The position numbers and the translations under genes were made by a program. Shown in pieces: positions 24,999-37,190 of a DNA stretch of 64,000 nt; within the stretch, counting starts at the first letter, position 1, and the number at the start of each line of letters is the position of its first letter. The notes under the pieces were generated by a model. It was not told the origin of the DNA. It searched no databases and worked only from the letters and a program-made list of their open reading frames with translations. Source of the stretch: Ligustrum vulgare (taxonomy: Eukaryota; Streptophyta; Magnoliopsida; Lamiales; Oleaceae); the NCBI GenBank assembly GCA_963555705.1, contig OY743176.1, positions 39,850,497 through 39,914,496 of the forward strand. The letters run 5' to 3'.

Positions 24999-27848
24999 TT
25001 CTCCCTTGGATGACATATTAAAAAATACATGCCGTGTTAAAACATTGTTTGATAAAAACTCAATGGGACAAAAATATCAAACGAATAAAAAATAGTACAG
25101 TTGTCAGGAAAATTCAATGGGACAAAACCTGGATTAAGGAAAAAGAGTACAGCTACTCCTCCTAATGTTGAACACTGTAATCATTAAGTTGTCACATCCC
25201 AATCTTGTGAACCAATTTTTTGAATGTAAATGTTAGTAGTGCTTTTGTAGATAAATCAGTTACATTATCACTTGAGTGAGTTTGTTGAAAATTCTGGAGT
25301 ATTTTGGTGATACCTCATTGAAAGCTCGTCAAAAAAATCCAGTGAGACAAAATTGAACGAAAGAAAAAAAGTACAGTTATTCCCCTGATTCAATCTGTAT
25401 TGAATCATCCATATATGTACTCCCCTTGATTCATCTGTATTGAATCATTCATATCTTGACTCTTCAGGAGTCTCGTATAGGAGAGTATATCAATAGATAT
25501 ATGAGAATGTATGACTTATACCTTATGATGATCATAAAAATCATAAAATATTCTCCATGTAATATCACTGTACAAATAATATGCCTCATTATTACTTGAG
25601 ATTTGTATATCATGTTTATCAATTTCTCAAGTGTCTTTGAAAGCTCTTCAAGAGATCTAACCATATTTAAATTATCAAAGATGATAATAACAAATACAAA
25701 TACTAATCTCTTGTATCATATAGATATTATTAGTCATTGTTCATCAACATGTCCTAACAGTTACCTCATTAAAAATCGTGCTAGGAAAACTTTGCGGAAC
25801 AAAACCTCAACTACTAAGGAAAAAGAGTGCAGCGTGTTTTAGCTCCCCCTTATGGAATATTATAATTAAATTAATATTGCATATAATTATTTTAATTGTT
25901 AATCACTACAATGTTGAATATGTTCACCAAGCATATATAAATGGCACATATATCATATTATTTTTTCTTCGAATATAAATTCAATTCTTTCTTTGAACTT
26001 GAAAAACTATATCATATTTCCAATCATTTGAACATGCTGCATCGAGTCATGTTTAATAATCAATATTCATCAATGCAGTTCTCAAATTTGAAAGTGACTT
26101 ATTCACTTCAATGAACAATTAACTTATTCACTTCATGTGAATAATTAATCATGAATTTGTATCTTGAAAATCAACTTTCAGGATTTTCAATATTATTCAC
26201 AATAATGGTACATCCCAATTTCAACACTTTGTTATATAGAGTCATTTGTGTAATTCTTTATGTAATCTAATTTTATATTATCAACCACATTTCATTACAG
26301 ATTGATTATATTCAAGTTATATTAAATATCCAGATCGCAAAGTATCATACACTTTGATCAAATAAATTTCTTAACTTGAACTATATATTTCAGATATATT
26401 TAGTCCATCAAGGATTATATAGTATGCTTCAGGCATAGTATATGTTTCACACTGCAATTGTCAAATCTCTACCACCAAATTTATGTCATGAAACTTTAGA
26501 CAGGTAACGATTCCTATATTTTGAATTAGATTTTCTCTAATTATTTCACCACAATCTCAAAGTACCGAGGTATTGATTACCCGTTTTAATCTTACTCAAT
26601 GGTACTTCGAATAATACTCCCAACGTAGCGAGTTGATGATCATGCATTTTGATATCACTCATTGGTACATCAAAGAGCGTAAGCTAGTAATTAGAATCAA
26701 TCATCTTTCAGTATTTACATTCCTAATAATCATATATTTATTGACACTTATTATGCATTTGTCAGACAAATAAAATATTGCATCTACTGCATATTTTTTT
26801 TATGCAATGTCAGATCTTAGAAATATTCGTTGTGCAATAGGTCATGTATTACGACTATGCAAATACCTATAAATATTTTACTGACTTTAAGTGTTCGGAC
26901 TTCAGGTCTCAAGACTTCAAGTTTTGTAGTAAGTTCAATTTGGCTTGGATGAATACTTTGGCCAACTATTTTTATGTCGATTTTCTTCGACATGTTTTCT
27001 TTTATTATCCTCACTGTAATTCATTTTATGATGCGGCTAGTTTCGCAGTTTGCTTTTGTACAAGTGCTTTATAAAGTATATCGACACAATTATAATCTCA
27101 ATTCGATTTCTTTCCCCACTATGACATAACTTCATAGATCTCATTTTTCAAGTACTTGAATCTCTTCAAAAGATTTACAATTAGTTATGTCAATATATAT
27201 TTTCTCACTAGTATATGCCTCCTCAATAAGACTGTCGTAATAATTTGCTCTATTTTTATTTATATGAGGATTTCTATTCGAATTAGATATCGCTACGCTT
27301 CAGGCATGCCATACATAAAAATGAAATAGAGCATCCGTAGCTAGTATATGAGATTTTATTAATCTCTCATGTATATTGTAATTATGTTGTCTTTTTAACT
27401 TTTCGTTCGTATTTTCAATCGAATTTCTAGTTCGTATTATCAATCATGAGGTTATAAATAACATAATATGATGCAGTTGTACAATTTTCAGCTACTTATC
27501 CTCCCCCTAATGCTGAACAATTATGCTATAAAGCATCACATGTTAAGGTTTGTACTATTTCTTGCATTAAACTAAATAAGTATTCTCAACATTCTTAAAT
27601 CCAAATAATATGGGGATAATATTGTTGGAAATACGCATAGCTTTGTTGCTACATGTAGTTAGCATTTCCTAGTGGGAAGCATTTTGTTCTCAACATTAAC
27701 AGTTTAGCAATTGATTGGAAGAGTTCAAATAATTTGCTAAACATTGAGTAATTGTACTATTATCTCAACTAATAATCTTTAAATATTTGGGATGTAAAAT
27801 TGCTAGCATCAAGATAATATTATCCTATCTGAAAATCGTGCTCATACC
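24999..27848 (-). other. Internal region of the copia-type element, no ORF
   Basis: It holds repeated phrases of the form 'tcaatgggacaaaa ... aaagagtacag' (25060, 25115, 25330, 25790). These are common in the 3' non-coding part of this copia group, read in antisense. Many small ORFs occur on both strands, but none shows a domain. Confidence 0.5.
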
Positions 27849-30800
27849 TATAGCGACCCAGAATTTTTACGCAATTTTATAATTATTTTAATATTTAGAA
27901 AATTGTGTCGCTACTATTTCACCTATTATTTTGAAGTTAACGCCGCGACGGATTCGTCTAGCCAAGTCAAGAAATATCGAATTTGTTCGATTTTAAATTA
28001 AAATCCGAATTTCTAAAATTATGTTATTTTAATTATTTATTCAAAGTATTATTTTCAAAATCATTTTAAATTCCAAATTTATTAAAAATATCTCAATTTT
28101 CCTTATTCAAATTATTTCAAGTCCAAATACGTAATTCAATTTTTATCTCAATATTTATTTATTTTCAAATTTATTTTCAAATCAAAGTTAGTCAAATTTT
28201 TAGTTAATTATCCTAAATTGATCCTATCTAATTAAACCAAATTTTCCCCACATGATTTTCTTCTTTACACAAAGACAACAATTCTTTACAAAAACATCAT
28301 CATTTTGTATAAAGAATATTACACCATTTTCTATTTCATATTACACCAAATTCTACACTATCCTATTCTATAATACCTAATCAATACATATATTCTTCCT
28401 TATCCCAATTCACGTCCCCTACATTCTTTTTCTTCCTTCTTTATTATTCTTTCCACCTCAATATACCATCATCAAAGCATCTTCAACATGGGCACACAAA
28501 GCACCATCATTTTATCTCAATCATTACACCATTTTCTCTTCACTTTCCACTATCTTTATTATGTTTTTCCAACTTATACCATTTTCTTTATTCCTCTTTC
28601 CACCTCATTGCACTATCAACAAACACTATCATTATCATCACCAATTCCACCTAACACAAAACTTTCATCACCTACGCCACTCCCTCCCTCATCATATTTT
28701 CTTTCCATTTCCCACAATAATCTAATCAATCATCCTATCTTTACACTAAGCAACCACCATCCCATATCAACCAAATTTTGATAATTTCCACTCAATTAAT
28801 ATATCAAAGATTCCTCCAAATCATAATGTTTTCCACTAATCAATTTCCCTTTTCTTTTTCCTCCATCATTCCATCATTATAACACCATTACCAATCCTCC
28901 AAATTCTCTGCAAGAACTCAACCATCAAGCCTGCAGAAACCATCCCTCACAACTGAACCTCAATACTCAACCATTTCCAAACCGGCCACTGTTATCATCA
29001 TCAATGCAGTCACCACTGTCAACCAACAATCCTCAATCCAGCTACCACAATTATCAGTTGCAGCCCCAAACCATAACCACGAAACTTATATATCATCAGC
29101 ATCATCACCTCATTCCAACTCACCTCCACCATTTCCTCTATAATTCATTATCAATTCCACTACCAATTGTCTCTTCATTCCTACTCCATTTAAACCACCA
29201 GTCTACTGCATAAGCTCCACCTTCATCACTATGAATCAACCACCCAACAGCCAAATTCTGTTTGAGCCATCACCACAATGCCAACCTGCACCATCATCAC
29301 CGAATCAAACAGCAACCATGACCATCTCCATCATCAAGTCGCCACTCAGCCTCCCCTAAACCACCATGATTCAACCACATCGCCACTGTAATCACTACGG
29401 ATCAGCCACCTCCATGACTTCCAATTCACAGAGTCACTGCACTACCATTTTCATCACTACCAATTCAATCCACCATATTCAGCCACACACAGATCACAAC
29501 CAAAACCGGCAATCATCAGTCCAACCACCAGCCTGCCTCTGCCATTTCCAATTTCTGCTATCATCATTTCAACCACCAAATCACTGCCCGCCGAACCACT
29601 GCAGAACTTCAATTTTCATCACCATAAATCATCACCCCAATAACCGGTCAGTCTCACTACTTTCTTCACCATCAGCCACATCAACAGAGTCATCCACAAC
29701 CACAATACACAAACCAAGAACTCTTCACCACCCAAAACCGCCCCTGCACCCAAGCTCCATTTAACCTCAGTACACTGCCCAAGTCAAATTTAAAGCCCAA
29801 AACCAAGAAATAAGACCAGCCCAGAACCTTACCTGAACCTCGACCCATTGATGGCTGGATTTCCGCCGGCACATCGCCGACTGGAAGATCGGATTTCACT
29901 CCTTTTCCCTCACGATTTCGCACGCCATCTCTCTATCTCTCGCTTTGCTCTCCCTCTGTCTCTTCTCTCGATCTGAAATGAAGAGAGAAATGATATTTTT
30001 AATATTAATATTTTGATTTCGAGAATTTGCACTTTGGTCCCTGAAGTTTTAAAGTTATTTCAAATCAGTCCCTATGTTTTAAAAAGGTTTTATTTCAGTC
30101 CTTTCAGCTTTTAAACTTATCAATTTCAGCCCTTAAGTTTTAAATGAGTTTAATCAGTCCCTCATTTTTAAAATCTATTATTCAGTCCCTGCTGATTTAC
30201 TTTATTTTGATTTTAAATCCCAACTTTTGAAAATATTAATTTTAGTCCCTCAACTATCAAAAGTATTCATTTTAATCCCTCAACTTTCAAAGTATCTATT
30301 TTAGTCCCTGAACTTTCAAAAGTATTCATTTTAGTCCCTCAACTTTCAAAACATCAATTTCAGTCCTCAAATTATAATTTATCATTTTGAACTATATATT
30401 CGATAGACTAAAGTGACTTATTGGCTAAGATGAAGCGTACGGAGAATTTAAAGAAATTGAAGTCATTCCCGCTCAACTTTGCACTCGTCGGATTTGAGGT
30501 AGACTCGCACTTATTAATTGATTTAAATTATGATTTCATATGAATGTCATGTGACTTGTGAAAGTCAATTTTTAAGAAAAGCAAGTATGTTTTTATGAAA
30601 GGTAAATATACCTTATGTTTTTATGAAGAGTAAGTATGTTTTTATGAAAAGAAAATATACTTTATGTTTTTACGAAAAGTAAGTATACCCTATGCTTCAC
30701 GAAAATGTTTTTTTGGATCATTGCTATGAAATCAATCTACCAAGATTGTTATGGGTCCCATATGATAAGTTATGATATGTTAAGGGGACCGGAGTTTTAG

Positions 30801-31863
30801 TAGCGCTACACATAAGAATTCTTGCCACGAAGTTCGGTAACATTCTTGTGTCTCCTATGTTTATGAGGATTTGCCACGAAGTTCGGTAAAATTCCTATGT
30901 TTCCATATGTTTATGAGGATTTGCCACCTAAGTTCGGTAAAATTCCTGTCGCATATGTTTATGAGGATTTCGATCATATCTTATGTTATGATGCAATTGA
31001 TCCCTATGAATTTCAAAAATTATGCTTGGTATACTTACTACATAAGAATTCTTGCCACCGAAGTTCGGTAAAATTCTTATGTTTATGAGGATTTCAATCC
31101 TATCCTATGTTATGATGAAAACTTACTGTGATTTTACTGCATAAGAATTCTTATCACCTAAGTTCGGTAAAATTCTTGTGTCTCCCTATGTTTATGAGGA
31201 TTTCGATCCTATCTTATGTTATGCTTTCAGAAGAAATTATGCTTGGCATAATTAAAATGTTTTTATAAGTATATGGTTTTCAAAGAGCTGTTTTCAAAGA
31301 GCTATTTTCAAAGAGCCTATGATTTGCAAAATATGTCCCGTGCTGTAAGGCAAAATATGAGTTTTATCAAGAGCCGTTTTATAAAGAAGCTCTATCAATG
31401 CCCGTTTTATAAAGAGCCGGGATTTATGTGTTTAATCATCTTATAAATTAAATTAATTTGCGATGAGTCTACTGAGTATTTCCCCCATGAAATACTCACC
31501 CTACTTTTTAACAGTTTTGCAGATTTCGGAGACGGTGGCGAGCGATGAATGATGGTGGCAATAATCGTTAAACGGTTGAAAGTTTGACGTTAATGATTTT
31601 CCGTATTTTTCCAAACAATCGAATAATTTAGAGAAGTTCATTTATTTGAGAAATTATGACATTGTCAATTTCTTTACAAAATTAATGGTTCGATTTACTA
31701 TTTCAAATGGTTTCATAAATGTTTTCAATTTTATCGGCCATTACAGTTTATTTAATGTTGCCAAAAATGAATTTCAATTATTTCTTCCGCAAAAATATTA
31801 TTCGAAAAATTTTAGACAGAAAATGACGTAGTGAATCGGGTATACGGAACTCGGGGCGCTACA
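27849..31863. mobile_element. Solo LTR A2 (4015 bp), TSD ATACC
   Basis: It starts TATAGCGACCCAGAATT (family start TGTAGCG with G changed to A) and ends ACTCGGGGCGCTACA. ATACC flanks it at 27844-27848 and 31864-31868. It contains a long CCA/TCA-rich stretch (28250-29800), a block of 'ttttagtccctcaac' phrases (30040-30370) and the AAGTTCGGTAAAATTC minisatellite. The 97-, 69- and 132-residue ORFs in the CCA-rich stretch are compositional artefacts. No gag or pol is present. Confidence 0.9.
30810..31200. repeat. Minisatellite of family-A LTR, copy in A2
   Basis: Four to five variants of AAGAATTCTTGCCACC plus AAGTTCGGTAAAATTC with TATGTTTATGAGGATTT spacers, as at 7085-7690 but with fewer units. 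Confidence 0.8.
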
Positions 31864-31868
31864 ATACC

Positions 31869-32500
31869 ATATCAATCGAAGTAAATAATCTTGTAAACTT
31901 CCAGTTAAAAGTTTCAATAAATAGACATGTGACTATCTATTGATCCATATAATTATAATCATAATATTTCTAGATTGTTCACATGGAGGGTGAGTGAGCT
32001 CATAATTCACTCTAAATACATTTCAGATAATTTTGGGACTCAATCCCAATTTTGCTAATGATGGTCTAATAATCATTTTGCTCAGAGAACAAGCAACATA
32101 GAGGCTTGAATTAAAGAATCTTCTGATTCTTCATTGAGTATCTATTTTATTTTCACATCATTATTGATCGTGTGATGTTTCAACTGGTCACATCAAATAA
32201 TAAAAACAACTTCTGGTTCAATATAAGATATAATTCAATGATTAAAAATTATATAATCATATATGATTCAAGTAGTCAAACTAATCAATGTCCTTATGAC
32301 ATTAGTTATATATTTTACTTCAGGGATAAAAATGAACTCAAAATGATAGATATGTGCTACTTTAAAAGCACGTTTGTCAATATTCTTCTGGAATATTGAA
32401 AATTGTAATTCATGCACTTCGGGAGCAAATAATATTCTTCTGAAATATTATAATGTTATGCTATTTCAGGAATAACAACAAATTACTTATGATTAAATAG
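31869..32500 (-). other. Continuation of copia internal region
   Basis: It follows the TSD of solo LTR A2. The phrase AATCTTGTAAACTTCCA resembles one at 39455 near the 5' end of the element, which supports common origin. No coding frame is recognised. Confidence 0.4.
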
Positions 32501-33567
32501 TTAAAGTAATTTTTGTTGCAACACTTTTCTAGATATATATTTTTAAAATTATTTTCTCTTTTATTTTTGTTAAGTAAAAAACAAAAATTATTTTCAAACT
32601 TGATGTACATTATTAAAAAAATGTTTTGAATAGTGATTTATGTGATTTTGTGTGGCTGAAAATGAAAAAAAAAAAATGTTTTGGATTTATGTATAGAATA
32701 TTTTAATATTGAAATGTGTGATTAAAATTGAATGCTATAGTAAAAATAGTTTTTTTTTTCTTTTTAATGAATAGAAAACATGTGCTTATTATGTAATGAT
32801 TAAATATTTATGTTAATTAAATTTGGTTAATAAATGTTTGATTACAATATGATTAACTGTATGGTTAAATTTAGTGGTTCAGTATGAACATATGGTGTTA
32901 ATACAATGTTGTTAACTATCTGATTAATATTTATTTGGTTAATTAATAAATATTTGATTAGAATAGGTTAACTATTTGGTTAATGCATGTTTGACTATTT
33001 AAGTTTACATTTGGATTATATTCGAACAACTACTATATTTACCTAGGTTTATTAAATTTTTTACATTTTTTTAAATAATTTTTTTTTTAAAATTAAATAG
33101 TTAAAGTAATTTTTGTTGCAACAATTGAATGTATATTTTTAAAATTAATTTCCTTTTTTTTGTAAGTGAAAACAAAAATTATTTTTAAACTTATTATGTA
33201 TTGATTAAATCTTTATGTTATTTTAATTTACAATTTTTTCACTTAACTTTTTTATATTATATTTGACCATTGTTTGTACTTTGTATCCATTTGTAATTAG
33301 AAATTTTAATTTTGAACGAATTATAAATTTATGTACGACTATTGCATTTGTATATTACATGTTTTTGATACTGTAAATTTGATCCCCTACTATATTTTCC
33401 TAGGTTTGTTGATTTTTTTATATTTATTAATTTCTTAATATTTATTTTTAAAAATAATATAGTTCATGTAATTTTTGTTGCAAAAGTTTTCTCCCTTTTT
33501 TTGTGTGTACGAACAAAAAATATTTTCAAACTAATTATGTAATGATTATATTTTTATGTTGTTACGG

Positions 33568-34145
33568 AATGTTGGTCACTCTGTAGGGCTGTGTGATGGT
33601 ATGATATTAATTGTTACAAAACTTGGAAATCACGTTGTTGAAGCAAAATTTCTCAGTAGCAATCTTGCAAGATACAAATTTTTTATTTCAAGGATGCATT
33701 GACTCATTTTAGGCTATGTTTGATTCACTGTCATTTGCTGGAAAATGTCAAATCATATTTTAGGCTATGTTTGATTCACTGTCATTTGCTGGAAAATGTC
33801 AAATCATGGAAAATATTTTCACCTTTTGTATTTGTTTGGTATTTGATTGGAAAATTTATCTTGGAAAATATTTTTCAAAGTATAACCAATTATAGCACAC
33901 TTAACTCATTTGCTTTGAAAATATTTTCTTACCTATACTATGAATATCAAAAAGAGTCCAAGAAAATCACTTCCAAGGTTGGTCTTCATTTAAAGAAGTC
34001 ATTTTTCAGCCATGAACAGTTGTACTTTGCAGTTTCTAGAGTGACGAATCGCAGTGATTTGAAGATGATCATTTACGACAAAGATGGAAATAGAACAAAC
34101 TCAACTATGAATGTAGTTTATATAGAAGTTTTTCAAAATTTATAG
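33568..34145 (+). pseudogene. Helitron Pif1-like helicase, C-terminal fragment
   Basis: Two pieces of the RepHel helicase C-terminus. Piece 1 (33568-33702) reads NVGHSVGLCDGMILIVTKLG, the nucleotide-dependent helicase region near the end of Pif1-family proteins. Piece 2 (about 33951-34145) includes SHEQLYFAVSRVTNRSDL, the SF1 motif VI region, and ends VVYIEVFQNL before a stop, which is the usual Helitron helicase end. Between them lies about 250 bp of unrelated sequence with a 51-bp tandem duplication, probably a MITE. Rolling-circle Rep and most helicase motifs are absent, so this is a relic. Confidence 0.75.
33703..33950. mobile_element. Insertion with 51-bp tandem duplication inside helicase
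   Basis: Two identical 51-bp copies (33706-33756, 33757-33807), each beginning ATTTTAGGCTATGTTTGATT, then AT-rich sequence rich in GAAAATATTTT. It separates the two homologous parts of the helicase. Exact ends and TSD could not be fixed. The TAGGCTATGTTTG start is common among plant hAT MITEs. Confidence 0.45.
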
Positions 34146-34264
34146 TGGAAACATTGCAATTCTATTAATTATAGTATCATTTTATTATTTTCCTATCTAT
34201 TTCATTATACGCATGTTTGACATATAATTAAAAAACTTAGAAAATATTGAAGTCGCAATTATAT

Positions 34265-34304
34265 GTTTCGACAAGATGTCGTGCATCACAAGGTGAAACA
34301 CTAG
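34265..34304 (+). mobile_element. Helitron 3' terminus 1
   Basis: It ends GGTGAAACACTAG with T next (34305), the CTRR-type end of Helitrons. The upstream CGACAAGATGTCG is self-complementary. It lies 160 bp after the helicase stop codon, the expected place. The preceding ~130 bp matches 36760-36904 closely. Confidence 0.65.
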
Positions 34305-35110
34305 TATATTTAAAAATAAATAAGTGGTTTAGTGTGAATACATGGTGTGAACACAATATGGTTAACTATTTCTTTTGTATTTATTTGGTTAATTAATGCA
34401 TATTTGACTACAATATGGTGAACAATTTGATTAATAATTATTTGGTTAATGTATGTTTGACTATTTTTAAGTTTGCATTTGGATTATATTGGAACAATTG
34501 TTATATATATCGAGGTTTATTAACAATTTGATTAATATTTATTTGGTTAATGCATGTTTGATTATTTTTAAGTTTGCATTTGGATTATATTTGAACAACT
34601 ATTATATACATCGAGGTTTATTAATTTTTTACATTTTGTAATTTTTAATTATTTATTTTTTCTATTAAATTTTAAATTTTAATTTAATTTTTATTGCAAC
34701 AGCTTTCTGAATGTATATTTTTAAATTTATTTTCCCTTTTTTTATAAATGCAAACATAAAATATTTCCAAACTTATTATGTAACTAATTAAATCTTTATC
34801 TCATTTTAATTTACAACATTTACGCTTAAATATTCTATTTGACCATTTGTTGTACTTTGTATCATTTTTACCTAGACATTTTAATTTTGAACGAAGTATG
34901 AATTCATGTACGACTGTTGCATTTGAATTATATTAAATGTTATTTATACTATATATGCAATCCCCTACTATATTTGTGTATAGGTTTCCTTTTATTAATT
35001 TTTTATTATTTATTTTTAAATTAAATTGTTAATGTAATCTTTGTTGCAATAATTTTCTAAATGTATATATTTAAATTTATTTTACCCTTTTTGAATAAAT
35101 ACCAAATAAA

Positions 35111-36530
35111 ATAAAAAATAAAATATTTCAAATTGTTCTCTATTTCTTTTGAATAGTGGTTTGTTTGATATTTTTTTATTTCATTATTTTAATGTCAAAA
35201 TACTTAAGTTTACAATGCATCGATCAATTACGTGGGACTATTTGGATTCTTTATTTTAATAATTAGAATCTTCTTATTATTAGGCTAATTAATTAATTTA
35301 GTTACATCTATTCCTTGAAACTTTAACTGGATTAAATAAACCAATAATATTTGAGATTAAATATTTAATTCTATAGGATAATTTTAAAGTCTTTTTATGC
35401 TGACCGAGATAATAATAAAAGAGAATGCGAATAGTCATTTTTTTAGTTATACACCTTGATTTCAAGGCTATCATTCACGTAGAACAAGAAACTAAATAAT
35501 CCAAAAAAATATTATATCACTAAAAAGTAACACCCGAACACATTGTAATTACAAATATAATTCTGCCTCTGTTAGGTAACATTTATGTAGTGGTTTAGAA
35601 ACTGATTTATTTATTATTTTGAGGTAAAATATGCGGTTGAAAAGTAGAAAGAGAATATGTGTATATTTAAAAAGGAATTTGAGAAATTGTGTCGTTTATA
35701 AACTGATTTATAAAACCGTTTACCAAACGTTTAAAAAGGGATTTGAGAAATTGTGTCTGTCGACCACAAAATCTCGTGGAACCCTAGATTAATATGTATC
35801 AGCTCCTCCCTCTTGAACACGTGGACTTTCTGCGCACTAGGACAAATAGTCAGTATGTAAAGGGGGTCGAGATGACTCCTATTTACACTCTGACGCTCAA
35901 GTCAAAACTAATTGTTACTAAAATATAATTTGAATGCAAGAAAATAATTGTGTGGAAGAGAAAAAAGGGAGTGAGATTTGTATATTGAGTTTTAATATTG
36001 GGTTACTAACCTCTTCTTTGGAGACACCAGTGGTTTATTTATAGCGGAAGTATTTGACTCAGATGACAACACGTTTTACACCTTACACGTGTCAAGCTTC
36101 TAACCTTTGGAGAGGTAAACCAATTATTTGGTCATAATCATTACTTCCAACAATATGTTTGCAGCTATCATCATATCCCTAGTAAAGGGGTTGTCCCATC
36201 AAGCTGTAACTTGCAGAAGGGCCATGTCTTTCTGACACATTGACCAGTCTTGTCGCTAGTCTAAGGCATGTACTTCGGATAACGTCAGTTCGAAACAAGT
36301 AGTTCGACTATAGGGAGTTCAGATAACATTTCACTTCAGCAATACAATAATCTGTGGGGTCTCAAGCACAGCTAGCAGTTTATGGGTTCCACGTGGGTTC
36401 CAGTGGGTAACGTGTCAAGCTTATTTAGACGTGATCGTAATAGTGTCTAAAGTTAAAGCTTGAGCAATTTGATCTAAATTACCTAATTATTTATATATAA
36501 AAAATTTAAGGCTTCAATAAAATATTTATA
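35111..36530. other. Mixed non-coding repeats
   Basis: 35570-35735 has inverted-looking ends (AGGTAACATTTATGTAGTGG and CCGTTTACCAAAC) suggestive of a MITE. 35790-36470 is less AT-rich, with GGTCGAGATGACTCC and CTCTGACGCTCAAGTCA phrases seen in plant LTRs. Neither could be bounded. No ORF is supported. Confidence 0.3.
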
Positions 36531-36749
36531 TGACATTAGGTGGATCACACTTATGGTTATTTTTCTAGTACTTTATTTATCATTCTTTTTACTATTCAAA
36601 TATTAGATAATAATAATATTTTTATAATTTATACTTTTTATACAACGAATGAAATAAATAAAATTTTAAATAATCTTCAATTGCGCGAGTTATTATTTTT
36701 CATTAAAATACTGTGCATTAGTTGATTATATTATTTAAATTATCATTTT

Positions 36750-36904
36750 CTTTTTTTTGAAACTGTAGTATCACTTTATTATTTTCCTACTTATTTCATC
36801 ATACACATGTTTGACATATAATAAAAAAAATTAGGAAATATTGAAGTCGTAATTATATGTTTCGACATAATGTCGTACATCGCACGGCCCGGGTGAAACA
36901 CTAG
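36750..36904 (+). mobile_element. Helitron 3' terminus 2
   Basis: Near-duplicate of the sequence after the helicase ORF, ending CCGGGTGAAACACTAG with T following (36905). It contains CGACATAATGTCG (self-complementary) and a CATCGCACGG segment. Its 5' end was not identified. Confidence 0.6.
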
Positions 36905-37128
36905 TGCACAATTACAATAAACAAGAATATATATAAATTCAGGAAATTTGTGATTAGCAGTATAATGAGTCATTAACGTATATAACAATGAATAATTAAA
37001 CATAAAAACATAATGATAAACAAAAAAACAAATATGTACAATACATATAAATTAATTCACGGAACTGGAAATATTTGGACTTGAATTCGATTTGGACGGT
37101 AATTGACATAACAAATATGTACAGTATA

Positions 37129-37156
37129 CTAGTGTTACACTCGTGCGATGCACGAC
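37129..37156 (-). mobile_element. Helitron 3' terminus 3 (minus strand)
   Basis: On the minus strand this reads a perfect hairpin, TCGTGC-ATC-GCACGA (plus-strand 37141-37155), then GTGTAACA, then CTAG, then T. Hairpin, spacer and CTAG are the standard Helitron end. The element body would extend to the right of 37129; its 5' end was not found. Confidence 0.6.
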
Positions 37157-37164
37157 CATTTGTT

Positions 37165-37190
37165 ACTTATATATATATATATATATATCA
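37165..37190. repeat. (TA)n microsatellite
   Basis: Uninterrupted TATATA run next to Helitron terminus 3. Confidence 0.9.

Larger units (their letters stand above)
32500..35110 (+). repeat. AT-rich irregular repeats of a Helitron family
   Basis: Degenerate copies of a several-hundred-base unit. TTTTTGTTGCAA followed by a TGTATATTTTTAAA stretch recurs near 32513, 33113, 33475, 34692 and 35040, and TTTGCATTTGGATTATAT-type phrases recur near 33005, 34470 and 34575. They lie on both sides of the helicase fragment and its 3' terminus, consistent with Helitron copies inserted in one another. Confidence 0.5.

Noticed and set aside
28488..29764. Ser/Thr/Pro/His-rich ORFs (97, 69 and 132 aa)
   Set aside because: They lie in a CCA/TCA-rich part of a solo LTR. 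Lack of stops is due to composition, and no domain or splice signal is seen.
33343..33420. Possible tRNA-like or microRNA hairpins in AT-rich DNA
   Set aside because: No stem of useful length with tRNA consensus boxes was found by eye. AT-rich pairing alone is not evidence.
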